Notes: generated by a model from the letters alone, not told the origin. A stretch of 64,000 nucleotides of DNA from Serratia ficaria (GCF_900187015.1 NZ_LT906479.1:1736001-1800000); one strand, 5' to 3'; positions 25,785 through 34,980 are shown, counted from the first letter of the stretch. Made by a program: numbers and translations.

Positions 25785-26741
25785 AAATATCTCCGAAGTG
25801 AACACGATAATTTAAAATAAAAACAAAGCTTAAGGTTAAAACCGCCCAACGCGATATTCAGAAGGCGTCCAGCGGTAAGAATCGGGTGTTGCTTGCGGGG
25901 ATAGTTGGCGTCCCCCTGGTTGTTTGGCGTGGGTCATCCTTGGCACAGCGCCGGATAACGCACTAAAAAGACCTTTGCGAAAAAGTCGTTACTGCTGCCG
26001 ATGGGTCTTTGCCCGCCGATTTTTGTTGGCGGCAAGATAACGATTTACAGTAGAAACAACCGTGATCCTGCTCTCAAATGCGTAATCTGTGCAGTTATCT
26101 GCTTTTTTATCGATTTTCCACGCATATGTTGCGCATTTGTGTAAGATTTTGTGCTGAAATCGCTCTGGCGACGGCTATTGGGTTTATCCGGCGTGTTCAA
26201 TAAATAACCAGACAAAACGCTATGCTCAGCAACAAGCCGAGCAATATATTTTATGCGTGGTTTGGGATCTAGCTAAAAACCCGGATTAAGCAGTTTTAGT
26301 GATGTAGATCACATTGTTGTTTTAACTCAAATAATATCTAATGTTATGTTTTTTAATGGTTTTATTTTAAATCTCGCTTAATAACGCAGGTAAACTAATT
26401 CGTACTTAAGCGGATAAAAATGCTTAACCATTCATCATATGAATAAGATGATTTGGCGCTATTTGATGCCGGCAGGTTAAACCTCTGTTGAGATTAACCC
26501 CGCGCCGCTCGGCGCCATTGATCATATAACAGCCGGCCGCAGCGGTTAATTCAGGCAAATAAACGCCGGTTTGCCCGCAGTGCGAATAATAACCTGGGGA
26601 AGCTGTTGCATTTTATTAACCTGATGTTGCGTGCGGATAAACCAAAACGGCGAACCGACTGCGCATTATTTGCACAATATTGCCGGGTACTGAGGGGGAA
26701 AAGGTGGGGGCATCGCCGTCGAACGCCGACGGCGGCGGGAG
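25785..26741. other. Long AT-rich intergenic region upstream of sdaC
   Basis: About 957 bases without a credible gene; the only open frame (65 codons at 26680) is not supported. It holds the sdaC promoter region and a CRP-like site (26298-26313). The part 26040-26460 is notably AT-rich. I see no tRNA, sRNA or terminator that I can name. Confidence 0.5.
26298..26313. promoter_or_regulatory. CRP-like binding site upstream of sdaCB
   Basis: AGTGA-TGTAGA-TCACA matches the CRP consensus TGTGA-N6-TCACA except at the first base. Catabolite control of sdaC is known in E. coli. Here the site is about 510 nt upstream of sdaC, further than a simple activation site, so its target is uncertain. Confidence 0.55.
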
Positions 26742-27506
26742 TCAGAATCGAATGGCGATGGCGTTTTCGCTGAAAAACGCCGCGAATTCGGCATCCGGTT
26801 GGCGATCGGTAATCACCCGATCGAACCGAGTCAGCGGGCCGATGCAGGCCGGCTTGGTTTTGCCGAACTTGCTGTGATCGGCCACCAGGATCTTTTGCTG
26901 CGCCATCGCCATGGCGCGGTGCTTCATCTCCAGCTCGTCGAAGTTAAAGCAGGTGGCGCCGTGCTGCAGGCTGAGGCCGGCGGCGGAGATAAAGGCGATG
27001 TTCGGGCAGATGTGGTCCAGCTCGTTGTGCTGGCCGACGCCGGTGAAGATATAGTTGTTCGGCTTGAACTCGCCGCCGCACAGGATCACCTTGCAGTTGG
27101 GTTTGTCCTGCAGCGCCAGAAAGGTATTCAGCGAGTGGCATACCGCGGTGAAGGACAGCTCGTCGGCGATGGCGTCGATGATCGCCGGGGTGGTGGTGCC
27201 GCAGTCGAAAAACACCGTGTCGTTTTCGTTGATCAACGGGGCGGCCAGCAGGCCGATGCGGCGTTTTTCCGTGACCTGTTTGGCCTTCTGATCGGAGACG
27301 AAGTAGTTGGTTACCCCATTGCTGCGCGGGTCGGTCACCACATAGCCGCCGAGCAGCACCACGGCCGCCGGCTCGGCGCTGAGATCGCGGCGGATGGTCA
27401 TTTCCGATACGCCCAACAACGCGGCGGCTTCCTTGAGGTGGATCTTGTCGGCGCGTTTTAACGCCTGCACTAACCGGTTGATACGTTCTTCGCGCCGCGT
27501 TTCCAT
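26742..27506 (-). CDS. deoR: DeoR-family repressor of deoxyribose/deoxynucleoside genes
   Basis: N-terminal HTH (METRREERINRLVQALKRAD then HLKEAAALLGVSEMTIRRDL) and a C-terminal sugar-phosphate-binding DeoRC domain with FFDCGTTTP and VADHSKFGK. The ATG at 27506 gives 254 residues and an N-terminus matching E. coli DeoR. Position between dacC and ybjG agrees with E. coli deoR. Here, unlike in E. coli, it sits beside deoC and faces deoKPX, so it may combine the roles of DeoR and Salmonella DeoQ. The inducer would be deoxyribose 5-phosphate. Confidence 0.88.
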   Translation of the reverse strand: METRREERINRLVQALKRADKIHLKEAAALLGVSEMTIRRDLSAEPAAVVLLGGYVVTDPRSNGVTNYFVSDQKAKQVTEKRRIGLLAAPLINENDTVFFDCGTTTPAIIDAIADELSFTAVCHSLNTFLALQDKPNCKVILCGGEFKPNNYIFTGVGQHNELDHICPNIAFISAAGLSLQHGATCFNFDELEMKHRAMAMAQQKILVADHSKFGKTKPACIGPLTRFDRVITDRQPDAEFAAFFSENAIAIRF

Positions 27507-27651
27507 CTGTCCGTCTTCCCACAGGTTTAAGAGATAAAAAGAGTGCGTGCTGCCGTTATTCGGGGCTATATGCAACGATGCGGGGCAATATCGGGCCGCC
27601 TGCGCCGCCCGTATTGTCCCGCATCAGATTATCTCGGCGCGCTTCAGGCTA

Positions 27652-28332
27652 TCAGTAGCTGCCTGCCGCCGCCCGGTCGCCAGAAACGATGGCCACGCCT
27701 GAGCTGGTGCCGATACGCGTGGCGCCCGCGTTGATCATCTTCTCGGCGGTCGCGCGATCGCGCACGGCGCCGGAGGCTTTCACGCCCATCTCGCTGCCCA
27801 CGGTGGCGCGCATCAGTTTGACGTGCTCTTCACGAGCGCCGCCGGTGCTGAAGCCGGTAGAGGTTTTGACGAAGGCCACATCGAGTTCGCGACACATTTC
27901 ACAAACCTGAACGATCTGCGCATCGCTGAGCAGGCAGGTTTCCAATATTACCTTCAACGGGATCGCCGCGCAAACCTCACGCACTGCGGCGATGTCGGCT
28001 TTCACTTCGTCCAGCAGGCCGCTTTTCAGCCAGCCGACGTTGATCACCATGTCGATTTCCTGCGCGCCTGCGGCGATCGCCGCCTTGGCTTCGAACGCCT
28101 TGGCGACGGTCAGGCCGGCACCCAGCGGGAAGCCGATCACCGAGCACACTTTCACCGCGCTTTCCTGCAGCAGGTGCGCCGCCAGCGGCACATAGCCGGA
28201 GTTGACGCATACCGCATAGAAATTGTGCTGCTGCGCTTCTTCACACAGCTTGGCGATTTGCGTTTCGGTGGCGTCCATCGCCAGCAGGGTGTGATCGACA
28301 TAGCTTGCGTAATCAATGTTTTCGGTAGTCAT
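27652..28332 (-). CDS. deoC: Deoxyribose-phosphate aldolase, short form
   Basis: Class I aldolase that cleaves 2-deoxyribose 5-phosphate to glyceraldehyde 3-phosphate and acetaldehyde. The Schiff-base lysine is K156 in FVKTSTGF, with K185 ([10 protein letters not shown]) and the Asp of EIDMVINVG completing the site. At 226 residues it is the short DeoC class, clearly different from the 259-residue enzyme of the E. coli deoCABD operon, so it is probably a dedicated catabolic copy. It shares a divergent regulatory region with deoK. Confidence 0.92.
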   Translation of the reverse strand: MTTENIDYASYVDHTLLAMDATETQIAKLCEEAQQHNFYAVCVNSGYVPLAAHLLQESAVKVCSVIGFPLGAGLTVAKAFEAKAAIAAGAQEIDMVINVGWLKSGLLDEVKADIAAVREVCAAIPLKVILETCLLSDAQIVQVCEMCRELDVAFVKTSTGFSTGGAREEHVKLMRATVGSEMGVKASGAVRDRATAEKMINAGATRIGTSSGVAIVSGDRAAAGSY

Positions 28333-28453
28333 CTCGGTTCCTTAGTGAGGTGTAGACCCATCAGGTTGTGATTGATGTGAGAATAATAACATTCATCGTC
28401 GCGCAAACATAGCTTGTTTTACCGTGCAACGGCGTGGGCATTGTTGGGATCGA

Positions 28454-28469
28454 TGTCACAGCTATCACA
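28454..28469. promoter_or_regulatory. CRP-like site between deoC and deoK
   Basis: TGTCA-CAGCTA-TCACA differs from the consensus TGTGA-N6-TCACA at one base. It lies centrally in the divergent region, 66 nt before the deoK start, a good activation position. Confidence 0.65.
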
Positions 28470-28481
28470 TGCGGCGGTTGA

Positions 28482-28503
28482 TAATGTTATTTAACTAACA
28501 TTA
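28482..28503. promoter_or_regulatory. Palindromic operator, probable DeoR/DeoQ site
   Basis: Perfect inverted repeat TAATGTTA-TTTAAC-TAACATTA placed 31 nt before the deoK start. The core TGTTA/TAACA half-sites resemble the E. coli DeoR operator (TGTTAGAA/TTCTAACA). Repressor assignment is inferred from the neighbouring deoR. Confidence 0.65.
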
Positions 28504-28534
28504 GATGTTCAAAAAGACAACAGGGGAAAGCAGC

Positions 28535-29464
28535 ATGGATATCGCAGTAATCGGCTCGAACATGGTGGATTTGATTACCTACATTGACCGGATGCCGAAC
28601 GCCGGCGAAACGCTGGAGGCGCCGGCGTTTGAAATCGGCTGCGGCGGCAAGGGCGCCAACCAGGCGGTGGCCGCCGCCAAACTCGGCGCCAGCGTAATGA
28701 TGGTGACCTGCGTAGGGGACGATGTGTTCGCCGACAACACCGTGCGCAATCTGCAGCAGGCCGGCGTGGATACCCGCCATGTGAAAAAAGTGACGGGCGT
28801 TTCCAGCGGCGTGGCGCCGATCTTCGTCGACAGCGCCTCGCAAAACCGCATTCTGATCGTCAAAGGCGCCAACGACCGGCTGCTGCCGGCGGATATCGAA
28901 CGTGCCGCCCCGGCGTTGCAGGCGTGCCGCTTGATGATCCTGCAGCTCGAGATCCCGCTGGAAACGGTGTATGCGGCGATCGACTTCGCCCGCCGGCAGC
29001 GCATTGCGGTGATCCTTAACCCGGCGCCGGCGTCGCGCGAGCTGGATATCGCCTATGCCTGCCAGTGCGACTTCTTTATACCGAACGAAACCGAGCTGGA
29101 GATCCTGACCGGCATGCCGGTGGACAGCGAAGAAAATATCCTGCGCGCCGGCCGCACGCTGCTGGAGAAAGGGCTGCGCAACCTGATCGTCACCCTCGGC
29201 CAGCGCGGCGCGCTGTGGCTGACCGGCGATCGGGTGGAGCATGTTGCGTCGCTGCCGGTGAAGGCGGTGGATACCAGCGGCGCCGGCGACGCCTTCATCG
29301 GCTGTTTCGCCCACGAATACGTGCGCCACGGCGAGGTGCTGCAGGCGATGCGCCAGGCTTCGGCCTATGCCGCCTACAGCGTTACCGGCAAGGGGACCCA
29401 GCGTTCCTATCCCGATGCATCGCAGTTTCTCGATTTTATAACCGCCCAGCAGCAAGGAAAATGA
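28535..29464 (+). CDS. deoK: Deoxyribokinase
   Basis: PfkB-family sugar kinase, 309 residues, that phosphorylates 2-deoxyribose to deoxyribose 5-phosphate, the substrate of the adjacent deoC. The family signature near the N-terminus is GCGGKGANQAVAAAKLG and the C-terminal catalytic signature is DTSGAGDAFIG. The first 20 residues (MDIAVIGSNMVDLITY) match Salmonella DeoK. Start at 28535 with AGGGGAAAG upstream. First gene of a deoKPX operon. Confidence 0.92.
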   Translation: MDIAVIGSNMVDLITYIDRMPNAGETLEAPAFEIGCGGKGANQAVAAAKLGASVMMVTCVGDDVFADNTVRNLQQAGVDTRHVKKVTGVSSGVAPIFVDSASQNRILIVKGANDRLLPADIERAAPALQACRLMILQLEIPLETVYAAIDFARRQRIAVILNPAPASRELDIAYACQCDFFIPNETELEILTGMPVDSEENILRAGRTLLEKGLRNLIVTLGQRGALWLTGDRVEHVASLPVKAVDTSGAGDAFIGCFAHEYVRHGEVLQAMRQASAYAAYSVTGKGTQRSYPDASQFLDFITAQQQGK

Positions 29465-29465
29465 C

Positions 29466-30809
29466 ATGCGCCATCATACCGTTCAGCAATCCGACGGCTA
29501 TCTCGACAGAACGCCGCTGTTTCAGTTTATTTTGCTTTCCTGCCTGTTCCCGCTGTGGGGGTGCGCCGCCAGCCTGAACGACATTCTGATCACCCAGTTC
29601 AAAAGCGTGTTCGAACTGAGCGACTTCGCCAGCGCGTTGGTGCAGAGCGCGTTTTACGGCGGCTACTTCCTGATCGCCATTCCGGCTTCGCTGGTGATCA
29701 AGAAAAGCAGCTACAAGGCGGCGATCCTGATCGGCCTGACGCTGTATATCGTCGGTTGCATGCTGTTTTATCCGGCGTCGCATATGGCGACCTACACCAT
29801 GTTCCTGGCGGCGATCTTCGCCATCGCCATCGGCCTGAGCTTCCTCGAAACCGCCGCCAACACCTACAGCTCGATGATCGGCCATCGCGACTACGCCACG
29901 CTGCGGCTTAACGTCAGCCAGACCTTCTACCCGGTGGGCGCGCTGATGGGCATCGTGCTGGGCAAATACCTGGTGTTTCAGGAGGGGGACAGCCTGCAGG
30001 CGCAGATGGCGGGCATGTCGCCGGAGCAAATTCACCAGTTCCGTTTGACGATGCTGGAGCATACGCTGGAACCGTACAAGTACCTGATCATGGTGCTGCT
30101 GTTGGTGATGCTGCTGTTTCTGCTCACCCGCTACCCGCACTGCAAACCGCAGAACGAGCGCGGCGAGCGGGCGGCGGGGCCGGCGCTGGGTGAAACCCTC
30201 AGATACCTGGCCGGCAACGCGCGCTTTCGCAAGGGCATCGCCGCGCAGTTTCTGTATGTCGGCATGCAGGTGGCGGTGTGGTCCTTCACCATCCGGCTGG
30301 CGCTCAACCTGGGCGCATCCAACGAGCGCGATGCCGCCAACTTTATGATCTACAGCTTCATCTGCTTCTTTATCGGCAAGTTCGTCGCCAATTTCCTGAT
30401 GACGCGGTTTCGCGCGGAAAAGGTGCTTATCGCCTATTCGCTGCTTGGCGTAGCGACGCTGGCCTACGTGGTGCTGGTGCCGAGCTTCACCGCCGTTTAC
30501 GCCGCGGTGTTCGTCAGCGTGCTGTTCGGGCCCTGCTGGGCCACCATCTACGCCGGCACGCTGGACACGGTGGACAACAAATACACCGAGGTGGCCGGGG
30601 CGATCATCGTGATGTCGATCGTCGGCGCGGCCTTCGTGCCGGCGCTGCAGGGCTATGTCTCCGATCACCTGGGCTCGATGCAGCGGGCGTTCGGCGTGTC
30701 GCTGCTGTGCTTCGCCTACGTCGGCTTCTATTTCTGGGGAGAGCTGCGGCATAAACGGCGCGATGCGCGCCAGCCGCTGGCCGACAGCGAATCGATGGGG
30801 GGGCTGTGA
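29466..30809 (+). CDS. deoP: Deoxyribose permease, fucose:H+ symporter type (MFS)
   Basis: Twelve-helix major facilitator protein of the FucP subfamily, 447 residues, with the helix-1 block LSCLFPLWGCAASLNDILI and the ETAANTYSSMIG loop typical of that group. The gene order deoK-deoP-deoX is the same as in Salmonella, where DeoP imports deoxyribose. It starts 1 nt after the deoK stop and overlaps deoX by 1 nt. Confidence 0.9.
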   Translation: MRHHTVQQSDGYLDRTPLFQFILLSCLFPLWGCAASLNDILITQFKSVFELSDFASALVQSAFYGGYFLIAIPASLVIKKSSYKAAILIGLTLYIVGCMLFYPASHMATYTMFLAAIFAIAIGLSFLETAANTYSSMIGHRDYATLRLNVSQTFYPVGALMGIVLGKYLVFQEGDSLQAQMAGMSPEQIHQFRLTMLEHTLEPYKYLIMVLLLVMLLFLLTRYPHCKPQNERGERAAGPALGETLRYLAGNARFRKGIAAQFLYVGMQVAVWSFTIRLALNLGASNERDAANFMIYSFICFFIGKFVANFLMTRFRAEKVLIAYSLLGVATLAYVVLVPSFTAVYAAVFVSVLFGPCWATIYAGTLDTVDNKYTEVAGAIIVMSIVGAAFVPALQGYVSDHLGSMQRAFGVSLLCFAYVGFYFWGELRHKRRDARQPLADSESMGGL

Positions 30810-31822
30810 TGAAAGCGATTATCGCCCTGATCCCCGAGCAGTTCGGCGCACAGCCGCGCGAGCTGTACCGCTGCGGCGAGTTTCGCGTGACCGCGTTTCG
30901 CTATGACAGCGGCATCGCCGCGCTGAAGCTGGCCAACGGCCGCGGGCATCTGACGGTGCTGCCCTATTACGGCCAGATGGTGTGGGACGCCGAGTTCGAC
31001 GGCCATCAACTGAAGATGGAAAACATGTTCAGCCAGCCGCGCCGGGGGGAGAGCATCATCGACAGCTACGGCTGCTTCGCCTTCCATTCCGGGTTGCGGC
31101 GCAACGGCTGCCCGGCGCCGGATGACGATCACCCGCTGCACGGCGAGATGCCCTGCGCGGCGATGGACCGCGCCTGGCTGGAGGTAGAGGGCGATACGCT
31201 GGCGATCGGCGGCAGCGTGGAGTATGTGAAAGGCTTCGGCGACCATTATCTGGCGCAGCCGCGGGTGCGGCTGACGGCGGGCAGCGGGCAGTTCGGCATC
31301 GAGATGCGGGTAACCAACCTGGCCAGCGTGGCGATGCCGCTGCAGTACATGTGCCATATGAACTATGCCTATGTGCCGGGCGCCACCTTTCGGCAGAACC
31401 TGCCGGGATCGGCGCTGCAGCTGCGGGAAAGCGTGCCGGCGCACGTGCAGCCGACGCCGCAGTGGCTGGCGTACACCCGGAAGCTGGCGGAGCGGGGCCA
31501 CGGCCTGTGCGAACTGAACGAGCCGGAATGTTACGATCCGGAGATCGTGTTTTTCGCCGACGAGCTGTCGCAGTACGTCGATCAGGCGGAGTTCTTTATG
31601 CTGGCGCCGCAGGGCCACCGTTTCGTGACGCGTTTTTCCACCGCGCAGTTCAACTACGGCACGCGCTGGATATTGCACAACGGCGATCAGAAAGTGGCGG
31701 CTTTTATCTTGCCGGCAACCTGCCGGCCGGAAGGGTATCTGGCGGCGAAACGTGCGGGAAGCCTGCTGATGCTGGCGGCGGGGGAAACGCGAGAGTTTTG
31801 CGTCACCACCGGCGTGGTGTGA
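30809..31822 (+). CDS. deoX: Aldose 1-epimerase-like protein DeoX (DUF4432 type)
   Basis: Galactose-mutarotase-like beta-sandwich protein of 337 residues, the length of Salmonella DeoX. Conserved His-containing stretches FHSGLRRNGC, DDDHPLHGEMPC and YMCHMNYAY resemble mutarotase active-site regions. The ATG at 30809 overlaps the deoP stop as TGATG. The role is not established; a mutarotase acting on deoxyribose fits the operon. Confidence 0.87.
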   Translation: MKAIIALIPEQFGAQPRELYRCGEFRVTAFRYDSGIAALKLANGRGHLTVLPYYGQMVWDAEFDGHQLKMENMFSQPRRGESIIDSYGCFAFHSGLRRNGCPAPDDDHPLHGEMPCAAMDRAWLEVEGDTLAIGGSVEYVKGFGDHYLAQPRVRLTAGSGQFGIEMRVTNLASVAMPLQYMCHMNYAYVPGATFRQNLPGSALQLRESVPAHVQPTPQWLAYTRKLAERGHGLCELNEPECYDPEIVFFADELSQYVDQAEFFMLAPQGHRFVTRFSTAQFNYGTRWILHNGDQKVAAFILPATCRPEGYLAAKRAGSLLMLAAGETREFCVTTGVV

Positions 31823-31824
31823 AG

Positions 31825-31848
31825 CACAGGGGCGGCAACGCCCCTGTG
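31825..31848. terminator. Hairpin between convergent deoX and ybjG
   Basis: Perfect 10-bp stem CACAGGGGCG / CGCCCCTGTG with a GCAA tetraloop, 2 nt after the deoX stop. There is no U run, so it may act as an RNA-stabilising or weak terminator structure. Confidence 0.55.
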
Positions 31849-31859
31849 GCCTGCGAGGG

Positions 31860-32465
31860 TTATTCTTTTACCCAGCCTTTGCGGATGGCGAAGGCGAACA
31901 GGAAACGGTACAGGCGCGCCAGCCGTTCGGCGATGGCATCGCCGAACAGGTTCCATACCAGCTGGGCGAACAGGCAGCCGACCAGGCCGAGCAGGAAACC
32001 GCCGACCATGTCCAGCGGCCAGTGCACCCCGAGATAGACGCGTGACCAGGCGATGCCCGCCGCGACGATCATCAGCAACACGCCGGACCATACCCGGTGC
32101 CAGAACAGGAACGCCAGCGCAAAGGTAAAGATGGCGGTGCCGTGATCGCTGGGAAAGGAGCTGTCCGGCGCGTGCGCCAGGAAGGTATAGCCGACGCCGG
32201 CGACGAACGGCCGCTCGTGCGGCAGCAGCATGCCGATCGTGGAGGAGGCCAGCATGGCGAACAGCAGAGCGATTGTCGTCTTGGCCACCACTTCGCGTTG
32301 CGAAACCAGCTGGCTTTGCGGCCCCCACAGCCACAGGCCGACGATCAACAGCGGCACGATGGCGATCAGATCGCGCGCCAGAAAGGTGGCGAAGTCGATC
32401 AACCACTCGGGGGACGCCGGGGTCGCATTGATCCAGGCGAAAAGAAGATAATTCAACTGCTCCAT
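31860..32465 (-). CDS. ybjG: Undecaprenyl-diphosphatase, PAP2 family
   Basis: Integral membrane phosphatase that recycles undecaprenyl pyrophosphate, 201 residues with about five membrane segments. The three-part PAP2 signature is visible: PHERPF (motif 1 region), SFPSDHG (motif 2) and SRVYLGVHWPLD (motif 3). It is very close to E. coli YbjG over the whole length and occupies the same place after deoR. A second PAP2 gene lies 5 nt upstream. Confidence 0.93.
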   Translation of the reverse strand: MEQLNYLLFAWINATPASPEWLIDFATFLARDLIAIVPLLIVGLWLWGPQSQLVSQREVVAKTTIALLFAMLASSTIGMLLPHERPFVAGVGYTFLAHAPDSSFPSDHGTAIFTFALAFLFWHRVWSGVLLMIVAAGIAWSRVYLGVHWPLDMVGGFLLGLVGCLFAQLVWNLFGDAIAERLARLYRFLFAFAIRKGWVKE

Positions 32466-32470
32466 AACCG

Positions 32471-33205
32471 TTACCTCGTCTTGCGGTGGAAATAGCCGCT
32501 AACCGTCCAATAAATAGCCAACTGGCTCAACCAAACCCACCAACCCGCCCACAGGTTATGGGTAAGAAAATGTGCCCCGCGCATCACCTGGCCAAAGCCC
32601 ATCAGCATGCCGAGCGCGACGCCGCCGAACCAGCACCAGTAAGCCAGGCGCGGGCGCTGCGGATAAAACAGGAAGAACAGCGCCATCACCGCAAAACCGC
32701 TGGAGGCGTGGCCGCCGGGGAAGCAGCGGCCGGGCCCCGGCATTGCCGGCACCGTGCCGAACAGCGGGTAAGACATCGCTTTGCCGCCGTATTCGATCAG
32801 ATCCCAGGGGCACGAATGCGCGCTGGTGGCCTTGAGAATGCCGACCACCAGCGGGCCGATGCCGATCAGCAGCATGCTGACGATCAGCCGCGGGCTGCGA
32901 CGGTAGATGCCCCACAGCAGCGCCGGCACCGCGCCGGCGATCACCAGCTGCTTCAGCAGGCGGTGGTTGATCAGATCCAGCCAATAATTGTTCTGCCAGG
33001 GAAAATGCCCGCTGGCGGGGTCAAACCAGTCATTGCTGATAGCCCAGTCCAACTGCTCGCTGCGCGACAGCCAGAGGAACAGCAACCCGCTGACCAACAG
33101 GCCGAAAACGTGCCAACGGTAAAAGGATGCCGGTAAGGAGTAAAGGGCAGTTGTCTTAATTTGCGGTGTCGTTGAGGATTGATTTAATGAAGGTTTTGGA
33201 TCCAC
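32471..33205 (-). CDS. PAP2-family membrane phosphatase, unassigned substrate
   Basis: Second membrane phosphatase, 244 residues. It has an unusual PAP2 signature: KATSAHSCPWD where the family has KxxxxxRP, then CFPGGHASSG (motif 2) and RGAHFLTHNLWAG (motif 3). About six hydrophobic segments follow a ~28-residue polar N-terminus. The start is a GTG at 33205; no ATG is available before the first helix. It resembles lipid A or phospholipid phosphatases of the LpxE/PgpB kind, but I cannot assign it. It is probably co-transcribed with ybjG. Confidence 0.8.
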   Translation of the reverse strand: MDPKPSLNQSSTTPQIKTTALYSLPASFYRWHVFGLLVSGLLFLWLSRSEQLDWAISNDWFDPASGHFPWQNNYWLDLINHRLLKQLVIAGAVPALLWGIYRRSPRLIVSMLLIGIGPLVVGILKATSAHSCPWDLIEYGGKAMSYPLFGTVPAMPGPGRCFPGGHASSGFAVMALFFLFYPQRPRLAYWCWFGGVALGMLMGFGQVMRGAHFLTHNLWAGWWVWLSQLAIYWTVSGYFHRKTR

Positions 33206-33360
33206 GTGCGGGCTCGCTGGCAGAGTTGAATCCGGCTACTGTAATCATTGCGCCTTAAGAAAACCTTAATCCGCCGCCGCCGTCGGCCAGAGAAAGGCAT
33301 ATCCGCGGCAGCGGCTTTCGGCTAAGGTAATCGTTTGCTTTTTATCGGGATGATGTGGTG

Positions 33361-34206
33361 ATGAAGAATAAAACGATCGTTTTGCTGTTGGCCGCCAGCG
33401 GCGCCGTCTTTTCTCCCCTGAGCTTTGGGCAGCAGCGGGCCGCCGGGCCGATTGTGGTGCAGGGGGCGATGCCGGTCGAGGCCGAACGTTTCGCCCAACG
33501 GTTGGAAAATCCGCGCGAAGAGCAAGTTGGCGGCTGGCGCTTCTGGCATGGCACCGTCGACGGCTACCCGGTGGTGGTTTCCGAAACCCTGAAGGGCATG
33601 TCTAACGCGGCGGCGGCTACGGCGATCGCCGCCACCCGCTTTCACCCGGTGGCGATCATCAACCAGGGCACCGCCGGTGGCCACGATCCGGCGCTGAAGG
33701 TTTACGACATCGTGCTGGGCAAGTACTCGGTTAACCTGGGGGCGTTTAAAACCCCGGCCAAGGCGCAGGGAGAGGGCAGCGATTCGCGCCAGTGGCGGCC
33801 GATGGACCTGCTGGCCTCTAAAGGCAGCGCCGGCGAGGACAAGAACGCCCACAGCATTCGCCAGTTCCCGGCGGACGGGCCGTTGCTGGCGATCGCGGAA
33901 AGCGTGAAGGGCCGCTATAAGCAGGGCCGGGTGGTGGAAGGGGTGATCGGCTCGGCAGACGTGTGGAACAGCGAACTGGACCGCATTCGCTACTTCCGCG
34001 ACAGCTACCATACCTCGGTTGAAGAGATGGAGACCGCCTCCGCAGCGCAGATCGCCGCCGCGTTCAATATTCCGTTCGTCGGCATTCGCGTGCTGTCGAA
34101 TAACATCACCAACCAGGGCAAATACGATCCGCAGACCGGGCTGGCGTGCCAGGATTATGTCTATCAGGTAGTGAAGGCTTATGTCGCCCGCGCGGCCGCC
34201 AAATAA
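33361..34206 (+). CDS. Secreted nucleosidase-like protein (MTA/SAH nucleosidase, PNP_UDP_1 fold)
   Basis: 281 residues beginning with a clear signal peptide (about residues 1-25, ending SFGQQ). The rest has the Pfs/MTAN fold pattern: a glycine-rich INQGTAGG, a long insertion around KTPAKAQGEGSDSRQW, and the purine/ribose-binding VEEMETASAAQ followed by VGIRVLSNN. Cytosolic MTAN enzymes are ~230 residues and lack a signal sequence, so this looks like a periplasmic or secreted nucleosidase. Substrate uncertain. Confidence 0.8.
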   Translation: MKNKTIVLLLAASGAVFSPLSFGQQRAAGPIVVQGAMPVEAERFAQRLENPREEQVGGWRFWHGTVDGYPVVVSETLKGMSNAAAATAIAATRFHPVAIINQGTAGGHDPALKVYDIVLGKYSVNLGAFKTPAKAQGEGSDSRQWRPMDLLASKGSAGEDKNAHSIRQFPADGPLLAIAESVKGRYKQGRVVEGVIGSADVWNSELDRIRYFRDSYHTSVEEMETASAAQIAAAFNIPFVGIRVLSNNITNQGKYDPQTGLACQDYVYQVVKAYVARAAAK

Positions 34207-34346
34207 CCCATTGCTCCAGCCAATCGGCAATATCAGGCGATTGTCACTGATTATAGCCAATTGTAAAGAAGATTAAACCTATGGCAGGGCTGGCTGTAGT
34301 GTATTAGTTTATAGGCGGATTATTTGATAAATCGTAGGGATAAAAC

Positions 34347-34859
34347 ATGAACAAGGCATCCGTTGTATTTTCCGGCCTGCTGATGGCCGTTTCCGCCAGC
34401 GCCATTGCGGCTACCTCTGCAGACGACGCCGACATCAGCAAACAACCGCTGGAAAAGGTCGCGCCTTACCCGAAAGCCGAGAAGGGCATGAATCGCCAGG
34501 TGATCTACCTGCCGAAGCAAGACAACGAAGAAAACTACCAGGTTGAGCTGCTGATCGGCAAAACCCTGGAAGTGGACTGCAACCGCCACATGATCGGCGG
34601 CACGCTGGAAAGCAAAACTCTCTCCGGCTGGGGCTACGACTATCTGGTGCTGGAGAAGCTGTCTGAACCGGCTTCCACCATGATGGCCTGCCCGGACAAC
34701 ACCAAAACGCAGAAATTCATCGCCGCCAACCTGGGCGACGCCGCCATGCAGCGCTACAACAGCCGCCTGCCGATCGTGGTTTACGCGCCGAAAGACGTGG
34801 AAGTGAAATACCGCGTGTGGAAAGCGGAAGACACCATCAAGCAGGCAGAGCAGAAGTAA
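34347..34859 (+). CDS. eco: Ecotin, periplasmic serine protease inhibitor
   Basis: Dimeric inhibitor of trypsin-fold proteases. Signal peptide of about 22 residues (cleavage near SAIAA), then the mature protein with [12 protein letters not shown], the primary-site loop STMMACPD (P1 methionine at about M112) and the disulfide partners C78 and C115. With 170 residues it is slightly longer than E. coli ecotin (162). It lies between the secreted nucleosidase and a small membrane gene. Confidence 0.95.
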   Translation: MNKASVVFSGLLMAVSASAIAATSADDADISKQPLEKVAPYPKAEKGMNRQVIYLPKQDNEENYQVELLIGKTLEVDCNRHMIGGTLESKTLSGWGYDYLVLEKLSEPASTMMACPDNTKTQKFIAANLGDAAMQRYNSRLPIVVYAPKDVEVKYRVWKAEDTIKQAEQK

Positions 34860-34980
34860 ACCTCCGGTGAGGCCGGGGATCGCCCGGCTTCACAATACGC
34901 CTTCCTTATCCGTTTCCGCGGTTGCAACAGCGGCGTTTTCAGTTTTTTATAGGTCTCGGGATCCACCAGAGAGCCAGTAG

